In this document: positions 59,061 through 64,000 of the stretch, one piece after another
How positions within the stretch are numbered: position 1 is the first letter of the stretch
Layout: every line of letters begins with the position of its first letter
Assembly (NCBI GenBank): GCA_017508385.1
Contig: JAFVZB010000068.1
Location: 1 to 64,000, forward strand
DNA length: 64,000 bases
Reading direction: 5' to 3'
DNA from: Lentisphaeria bacterium
GTDB taxonomy: Bacteria > Verrucomicrobiota > Lentisphaeria > Victivallales > Victivallaceae
The notes under the pieces: model-generated
The model's input: only the letters and a program-made list of their open reading frames with translations
Database searches by the model: none
What the model was told of the DNA's origin: nothing
Position numbers and translations under genes: made by a program

Positions 59061-59776
59061 ATATGAAAATATTTGCAATACCGACAGTATTGTTGGTCAT
59101 AGTCTCGGTCGTAGTGGCTGGCGATTATCCGTCAGAGAGCGGTTTATGGAAGAGTTTCAACGCAACACCCGGCAGCAGAGTGCATGTCAATCGTGTGTTT
59201 GTAAGACCGGATGAAGCCTTGCGCAAAGAAAAGAAATACCGTAAACACAATGAGCAGGTCGCAAAGGCAAATGCCCGTTTCCGTGCCCGCAGGGTAGTCC
59301 GGCGCAAGGCTCTTGAACGCATTTTCAGTGATTTTGTTCCGGGAGAAAAAGCGGTGATATTGAGGGAAAAGTACGACCTTTTTCATGAACGCTGCTACAT
59401 AGCAAATGTGGTGACTCAACGTTCTCTCTACTATATTGAAATGTATGAGGTTCCTGAAAAGGGATGTGTTATCACCAAATATGCCCTCACTGACAGCGAA
59501 TTTAAAAACTTCCGCAATGCTGCATCAAAGCTCAAACACTCGGATGGAAGTTGTGAAATGACAGATTCCCGCGATTATCCGACCTTTATCTCAGTAAGAG
59601 ATAAATCAGGAAAATGGATGACAGTAGTTTGTTCATCAATTACTACTGTTTTTAATAGTCCGAACGAAAAGCAGAAGGATTTTTACAGGAAGATTTCAGG
59701 AGTGGTCTCATTTGTTTCCGAATTTTCAAATTTCAAAAGAACCAGAGTGGTGCCTCCGGTCATCGTAAAAAAATAA
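59057..59776 (+). CDS. Secreted protein of unknown function
   Basis: The 239-residue protein starts with a Sec signal (MNMKIFAIPTVLLVIVSVVVAG) likely cut after residue 21. The mature part has a very basic region (RPDEALRKEKKYRKH, RFRARRVVRRKALER) and then a mixed beta region (YIANVVTQRSLYYIEMYEV, TFISVRDKSGKW). I recognise no family. Its ATG overlaps the coaX stop as ATGA. Confidence 0.75.
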   Translation: MNMKIFAIPTVLLVIVSVVVAGDYPSESGLWKSFNATPGSRVHVNRVFVRPDEALRKEKKYRKHNEQVAKANARFRARRVVRRKALERIFSDFVPGEKAVILREKYDLFHERCYIANVVTQRSLYYIEMYEVPEKGCVITKYALTDSEFKNFRNAASKLKHSDGSCEMTDSRDYPTFISVRDKSGKWMTVVCSSITTVFNSPNEKQKDFYRKISGVVSFVSEFSNFKRTRVVPPVIVKK

Positions 59777-59820
59777 TCTCCGCATTTCTGTCGTGGAGTA
59801 TTTAATTTTGATTAAGCATG

Positions 59821-59849
59821 TTGCAAAATCATCTGCTGCGTGTTATTTT
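59821..59849 (+). promoter_or_regulatory. Promoter of the two-component system
   Basis: TTGCAA (59821-59826), 17 bases and TATTTT (59844-59849). AAGGAGG follows before the ATG. Confidence 0.6.
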
Positions 59850-59878
59850 AAGAGGTATTCAAAGGAGGAACTTTTTTT

Positions 59879-60574
59879 ATGGAAGACATTGGATACCGTA
59901 TCTTGATAGTTGAAGACGATGAAAGTATCCGCAATCTTACGCGTATGCATCTCAAAATGAACGGATTCAGCAATGTTGTTGCCGTGTCAGATGCGAAAGA
60001 GGCCATTGAGGCAGCTTCAAGGAGACGTCCGGATGTTTTACTTCTCGATATCATGCTGCCGGGGACAGATGGAATAACCCTGTTGAAACATTTCCGCAGT
60101 GAGCCTGAATTTCATAATATGGCGGTGATAATCATAACTGCAAAAGGGGAGGATGAAGATATTGTTGACGGTCTTGAAGCAGGAGCAGATGATTATCTGG
60201 TAAAGCCGTTCAGTGTCAATGTTCTCGTTGCCCGCCTGAGAGTTCAGCTCAGACGTGTATCGGTCAAAGCGAGTTATGCAGTTACTTCCATCGACGGTTT
60301 GGAAATCGATTCCAACAGCCGTATCGTAAGATTGAACGGTGAAAAGATACCCATGACGGCGGATGAGTTTGATACCATCAATTTGCTGGTGAGAAATCCT
60401 GAAAAGGTATATACCAGACGTCAGATAATAAACAACGTCAAAGGCGGAGACTATCCGGTTACAGACAGAGTTGTTGATATCAGGATGATGAAGATCAGGC
60501 GCAAGCTCAAAAAATGGGCAGAGCACTTGATAACCGTGCGCGGAGTCGGATACAAAGTGACCGAAGTTTTATGA
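59879..60574 (+). CDS. OmpR/PhoB-type response regulator
   Basis: The 231-residue protein has a receiver domain with D13/D14 in VEDDES, phosphorylated D57 in LLLDIMLPG, Thr in IIITAKGED and Lys in YLVKPFS, and a C-terminal winged helix (DEFDTINLLVRNPEKVYTRRQI, DVRMMKIRRKLKK-type end). A strong AAGGAGG drives it. The kinase gene overlaps its stop as ATGA. Confidence 0.95.
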   Translation: MEDIGYRILIVEDDESIRNLTRMHLKMNGFSNVVAVSDAKEAIEAASRRRPDVLLLDIMLPGTDGITLLKHFRSEPEFHNMAVIIITAKGEDEDIVDGLEAGADDYLVKPFSVNVLVARLRVQLRRVSVKASYAVTSIDGLEIDSNSRIVRLNGEKIPMTADEFDTINLLVRNPEKVYTRRQIINNVKGGDYPVTDRVVDIRMMKIRRKLKKWAEHLITVRGVGYKVTEVL

Positions 60575-61998
60575 TGGTAAAAAAGATACAGCTGTATTGG
60601 CTTTTTCCGGTATTTGTTGTCGTACTGGTCGTTGCCGCCGTCGTAATAATAGATTTGCAGATAAATTACTTCAGAGAATCCTATTTTTCTGCGCTGCGGC
60701 AGGAGATCAATCTGCGCAACCAACTGATAATCGATATGTTCAGGACGATGGAAAAATCGGGCATATCTCATGCTGATCTGCAATCGGTGTTTACTCAACA
60801 GGGCGAAAATCCCCTGGTGTTGAAAATCAAACAAATCGGAGGTCCCGTTGTGTTTGAAACCTCGAGCACTCCTGCTCATTTGCGCCGCATACTCAGCGTT
60901 CAGCGTATCAGGAACATCTTGCGCGGACCGGCACATGATGAAGTTATATTTGAGTTCAATCCATATTTCAAAACCTATTTTGCCTACAACGCCGAGACGT
61001 TCACCCACAAGAATACCCGTTATGTGCTGCTGATGGCAGAACAGTGCGAAAGTGTGACGAGGTTGATCAAGCTCTCTGAGTTTGCCGTTTTTGTGTTGAG
61101 TGCTATGGGATTTGTTCTTGTCGGATGGCTGATATTTTTCTTTTTCCGCCAACTGCGTTCTCCATTGAAACGGTTGAAAGTGAGTACGAGGGCGATTGCG
61201 GGCGGAGACTTTGATTATCCGGTATATATTCCCCGCTCAGGAGTGGTCAAAGAGATCGCTGTGAGTGTCAGAGACATGGCTGAGCATCTGAAAGGACAGA
61301 TCGTTCAGCTGAAAAAATTTGAAGAGCAGAGGCGTGAGTTTTTCGGAGCAATATCCCACGCCATGAAAACTCCGCTCACCGGAATTCTCTCAGCTGTCGA
61401 GGGAATAGAGCAGGGGGCTCTCGATAATCCCGAGTACAGAAATGAGTGTATCAAGGCAATAAAAATCCAGTCACAGCGGCTTTCCGGATTGCTTCACGAT
61501 TTTTTGAGTATCAACACTATTGAGCTGTACGAATCAAAAAAGATCAGGGATTTCCTGCCGGTGTATATTTCAGAGCTTCTCGAAGAGGCGGCAGAAAGTT
61601 TCAGACATCATCCTGATGTTCATATTGAAGTCGTGTCTCCTGAAGATGAACCTGAAATACCCGGCAACCCGGTGCTTCTGATTCAGGCGTTTGAAAATCT
61701 TTTATCCAATGCGGTCATGCACGGTTGTGCTGACAGGATAAGATGTGAAGTTCAATATAATTGCGGCAATCTTGATATATTTATTTGTGACAATGGATGC
61801 GGAATACCGGTAGCCGAGCGTGAGTTGATTTTTGAGCGTCTTTACCGTCTGGCAAATAAAAAGAACGAGCTCATTCCCGGAAACGGACTCGGATTGGTGA
61901 TCGTGAAGCGTGTGGTTGAGCTCCACAACGGTCAGATATCTGTGGTTGACGGCAACGAAGTGTGGAAGACCGTCTTCAAAATATCACTTGAAAATTGA
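60571..61998 (+). CDS. HAMP sensor histidine kinase
   Basis: The 475-residue kinase has a first membrane segment at 9-28, a periplasmic domain of about 140 residues, a second segment at 171-192, HAMP at about 192-244, H263 in ISHAMKTPLTG, N box NLLSNAVMHG, G1 CDNGCGIP and G2 GNGLGLVIVKRVVELHNG. The ATG at 60571 is chosen as it overlaps the regulator stop and starts just before the first membrane segment. The signal is unknown; no target operon is adjacent. Confidence 0.94.
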   Translation: MMVKKIQLYWLFPVFVVVLVVAAVVIIDLQINYFRESYFSALRQEINLRNQLIIDMFRTMEKSGISHADLQSVFTQQGENPLVLKIKQIGGPVVFETSSTPAHLRRILSVQRIRNILRGPAHDEVIFEFNPYFKTYFAYNAETFTHKNTRYVLLMAEQCESVTRLIKLSEFAVFVLSAMGFVLVGWLIFFFFRQLRSPLKRLKVSTRAIAGGDFDYPVYIPRSGVVKEIAVSVRDMAEHLKGQIVQLKKFEEQRREFFGAISHAMKTPLTGILSAVEGIEQGALDNPEYRNECIKAIKIQSQRLSGLLHDFLSINTIELYESKKIRDFLPVYISELLEEAAESFRHHPDVHIEVVSPEDEPEIPGNPVLLIQAFENLLSNAVMHGCADRIRCEVQYNCGNLDIFICDNGCGIPVAERELIFERLYRLANKKNELIPGNGLGLVIVKRVVELHNGQISVVDGNEVWKTVFKISLEN

Positions 61999-62016
61999 AC
62001 TGATCATCACAGAGCG

Positions 62017-63170
62017 TCAGAACTTTCCTGAGTTTCTTGCTTTATATTGCTCTTTCCATAACTCATCAGCTGCTTTGAGACGTAAAAACTCCTCTTTATC
62101 AACGGGTATGGTTGGAGCTTTACTGATGATATGTTTGAGACATGAATCCGGAGTTGCCAGTTTTCCTGCAATGATATCAGATTCTGTTATGCGTGAAAAA
62201 AGTATCTCCTTGTAGTCATTTCTGCCGTGATCGTGAACGATGTATATCGTTCCATTGTCATCAAAACCGCATCGGGATAAGATACATTTGTGTCTGGATC
62301 GAGCAGTAATGACCACTTCCATGTGGCACCGTCATCATCGCTTAAAGAGGCGGTCATCCATTCACGCCGCCGTTCAATTTTGGCGTTGCGTATCAGAAGC
62401 AGTTTTCCGGAAGGCAGACGTTTCAGGTAAAAACGTGATGATGGTGAGACAAGATTGGTGACTTCTCCATCAGTCCACGATTTTCCGCCGTCATAAGAGA
62501 AGGATTGAGCAAGAGCTTTTTCTTCGCACCTTGCCATCATCCAGATAGATCCGTCGAGTTTTTCTACTGCCATGGCTTCATCGAACGGAGTGTTTACTTT
62601 TTTGCCGCCGATTTTGCGGCACCATGTTTTACCGCCGTCACTGCTCTCGGAATAGCTGTATCTGTCGTTGCTCCAATCATAGGAAAACAACAGAATCCTG
62701 CCATCTGAGAGCACGGTCGGTTGACAACGTAAAAAACCATGGGTCAAAAGTTTCGGTTCACTCCAAGTGAGCTCATCAGCATCCGGATTTTCACATATCA
62801 TAGCCCACAATTTCAGATGATTGATGTCATTTTGGAGATAGTTGTCATCTCTGATCGTCCAAAAAGCCCACATCCGTTTGTCTGGAGATATCCAGAGCTG
62901 AATATCGATAGCACGCACATGTAGTTCGGGATTGCTGGCAATGACAAGCTGTACATCACTCCAGGTTTCACCGTTGTCAGTGCTTTTGACCAAAACATTG
63001 CAGTTGAGTGGGGATGGTTCACCGGTTCCTCCGGTGTACCATCCTGCAAAAAGAATTCCTCCGTGGGTTCTGGCTATGGTTGGACAACCCTGCCAAAAAC
63101 GTTTGTTTTCGTTATAACTTTCGTCAGGAGAGGTTATGATTTTACCGAAAATTCCCACGGAGTTACTCAT
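62017..63170 (-). pseudogene. BNR-repeat sialidase-like gene interrupted by a frameshift
   Basis: From the ATG at 63170 a protein of the BNR/Asp-box sialidase fold is read, with Asp boxes STDNGETW, SSDGGKTW, SYDGGKSW and SDDDGATW. After NVSYPD the frame goes into an unrelated tail and stops at 62187. The expected continuation GFDDNGTIYIVHDHGR---KEILFSRITESDI is present in another frame and ends at 62017. One missing base around 62266-62270 explains this. A genuine mutation or a sequencing error are both possible. AGGGAA precedes the ATG; it lies 16 bases after the Gfo/Idh gene. Confidence 0.75.
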
Positions 63171-63186
63171 TTACCGGTTCCCTGTT

Positions 63187-64000
63187 TTATTTTTCTGACG
63201 GGAACGGAATGTTGTTCTGCTCATAAGCCTTCTGCATAACTGCGATGCGGCGGCGGATGTCTGCCGGAGTTATCTCCTGCGGTTTACCGTTGCGAATCGC
63301 CTCAAACAGAGTGTCGTAGAGCTTTTTGACCGGTTTGGGGGCAGGGGCGGCGCCGGCACCGCTGTCGGCAGCACCTTCCGGCTCCCAGGTCTCGGTGATG
63401 AATTCAAGTTTCTCTGAGCAGTATTTGCGACCCTCGAGCGGAACGGTATCAAGCGGACGCTCGGGATATTTGCTCCAGTCAACATATTTCCACTCAAGTT
63501 TTGAGGTTCCGCCGTGGAGAGTTCCGGCAGTTCCGCAGATGGGCCAGCGATCCTGCGGAAAAGCGTTGGTGGCAGAAATGATCAATTCGACCTGCGGAGA
63601 GTTTTTGCCGTGCAGAGTGATATTGAACTCATCTTCAGCATCACCGCTTGAGAGACTGTTGCGCAGAAAAGCGCAAACTTCCGGTTCCTCTTCTGTGCCG
63701 AAGAGCTCCATACCGTGATCGACGAGGTGCGGACCGTTGTTGTAGAGCTGACCGCCTCCGAAGGCACGGCTGGTCTGCCAATCCCAGCGGCGTGAAAATC
63801 CGGGCCATGAAATTCTGACATATTTGATTTTGCCGAGGACTCCGCTCTTGCAGATTTCGAGAACTTTCTGGAAGTCCTCTTCGTAGCGTCTCTGCTGGAA
63901 GGGCTGAAGAATACGGTTGTTGCGTTTTGCGGCTTCGATCATGGCATCGACATCATCTGTTCTGTAACCGAATGGTTTCTCGCAGAGCACGTGTTTGCCT
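63187..64000 (-). CDS. Gfo/Idh/MocA family dehydrogenase, N-terminus outside the window
   Basis: The visible part begins within GKHVLCEKPFGYRTDD, the Lys-containing loop after the nucleotide-binding half, and runs through GGGQLYNNGPHLVDHGMELFG to its stop at 63187. A Gly/Ala/Pro-rich insert (AADSGAGAAPAPKP) near the end is unusual. It precedes the sialidase-like gene in the same direction, so both probably belong to a sugar-degradation operon continuing to the right. Confidence 0.88.
   Translation of the reverse strand, partial: GKHVLCEKPFGYRTDDVDAMIEAAKRNNRILQPFQQRRYEEDFQKVLEICKSGVLGKIKYVRISWPGFSRRWDWQTSRAFGGGQLYNNGPHLVDHGMELFGTEEEPEVCAFLRNSLSSGDAEDEFNITLHGKNSPQVELIISATNAFPQDRWPICGTAGTLHGGTSKLEWKYVDWSKYPERPLDTVPLEGRKYCSEKLEFITETWEPEGAADSGAGAAPAPKPVKKLYDTLFEAIRNGKPQEITPADIRRRIAVMQKAYEQNNIPFPSEK

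Noticed and set aside
1-64000. CRISPR arrays, toxin-antitoxin pairs, phage or anti-phage genes, tRNA or rRNA genes
   Set aside because: No repeated spacers, cas-like, restriction, integrase or structural phage genes were recognised, and intergenic spaces were read without finding tRNA-like cloverleaf sequences.

Overview
The window reads as a chromosomal segment of a Gram-negative member of the PVC superphylum, most likely a Lentisphaerota (Victivallales-like) bacterium. The best single marker is a 51-residue basic protein at 1839-1994 (minus strand) of the family known as a PVC signature protein. The rest fits: lipoproteins with lipoboxes, Kdo phosphatase, an LPS-kinase-like protein, PilB/PilC secretion ATPases, pyrophosphate-dependent phosphofructokinase, and many esterases, glycoside hydrolases and Gfo/Idh/MocA dehydrogenases typical of polysaccharide-degrading gut Lentisphaerota. 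The phylum call is inference; the genes are read from the sequence.

Layout. 1-124: end of an IS3-like element. 173-1750: DUF4432 and nitroreductase genes. 1839-1994: small basic protein. 2149-5311: a promoter, an FMN riboswitch and the genes ymdB-ribBA-ldcA. 5331-9551: a CE15-type esterase and a large SGNH esterase lipoprotein with two long C-terminal repeats. 9699-11021: phenylacetate-CoA ligase. 11365-13899: rpsP-khpA-trmD-rplS-rnhB. 14039-17053: thrS-infC-rpmI-rplT. 17318-27296: pheS-pheT-ribH-nusB-ftsY-ribD-ribE-unknown-murJ-kdsC. 27360-31379: LysM/L,D-transpeptidase, accA, an ArgA-like acetyltransferase and a GH28-like lipoprotein. 31382-35385 (minus): rsmD, LPS-kinase-like protein, comM and GH43. 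35514-38360: prmA, then thuA with a Gfo/Idh gene. 38428-42792 (minus): a tightly overlapping operon ADH-SDR-metallo-beta-lactamase-GH35, divergent from a ROK regulator. 43985-44881: dus. 45031-50296: pfp-gatC-gatA-ruvC-TatD-like-tcdA. 50307-53361 (minus): a GT-C-like membrane protein and a Gfo/Idh gene. 53637-59776: two PilB-type ATPases, PilC, coaX and a secreted unknown. 59879-61998: response regulator and histidine kinase. 62017-64000 (minus): a frameshifted BNR sialidase-like gene and a Gfo/Idh gene cut by the window end.

How the parts work together. Riboflavin synthesis is split: ribBA sits under the FMN riboswitch, while ribH, ribD and ribE sit inside the translation/cell-envelope operon without an aptamer of their own. 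The carbohydrate genes suggest outer-membrane-anchored depolymerisation (SGNH esterase, GH28-like) followed by cytoplasmic debranching and oxidation (CE15, GH35, ADH, SDR, UlaG-like hydrolase, Gfo/Idh). Many intergenic regions carry the same promoter form, TTGAAA or TTGACA, 17 bases, TATATT. I see no CRISPR array, phage, defence island, tRNA or rRNA gene here.
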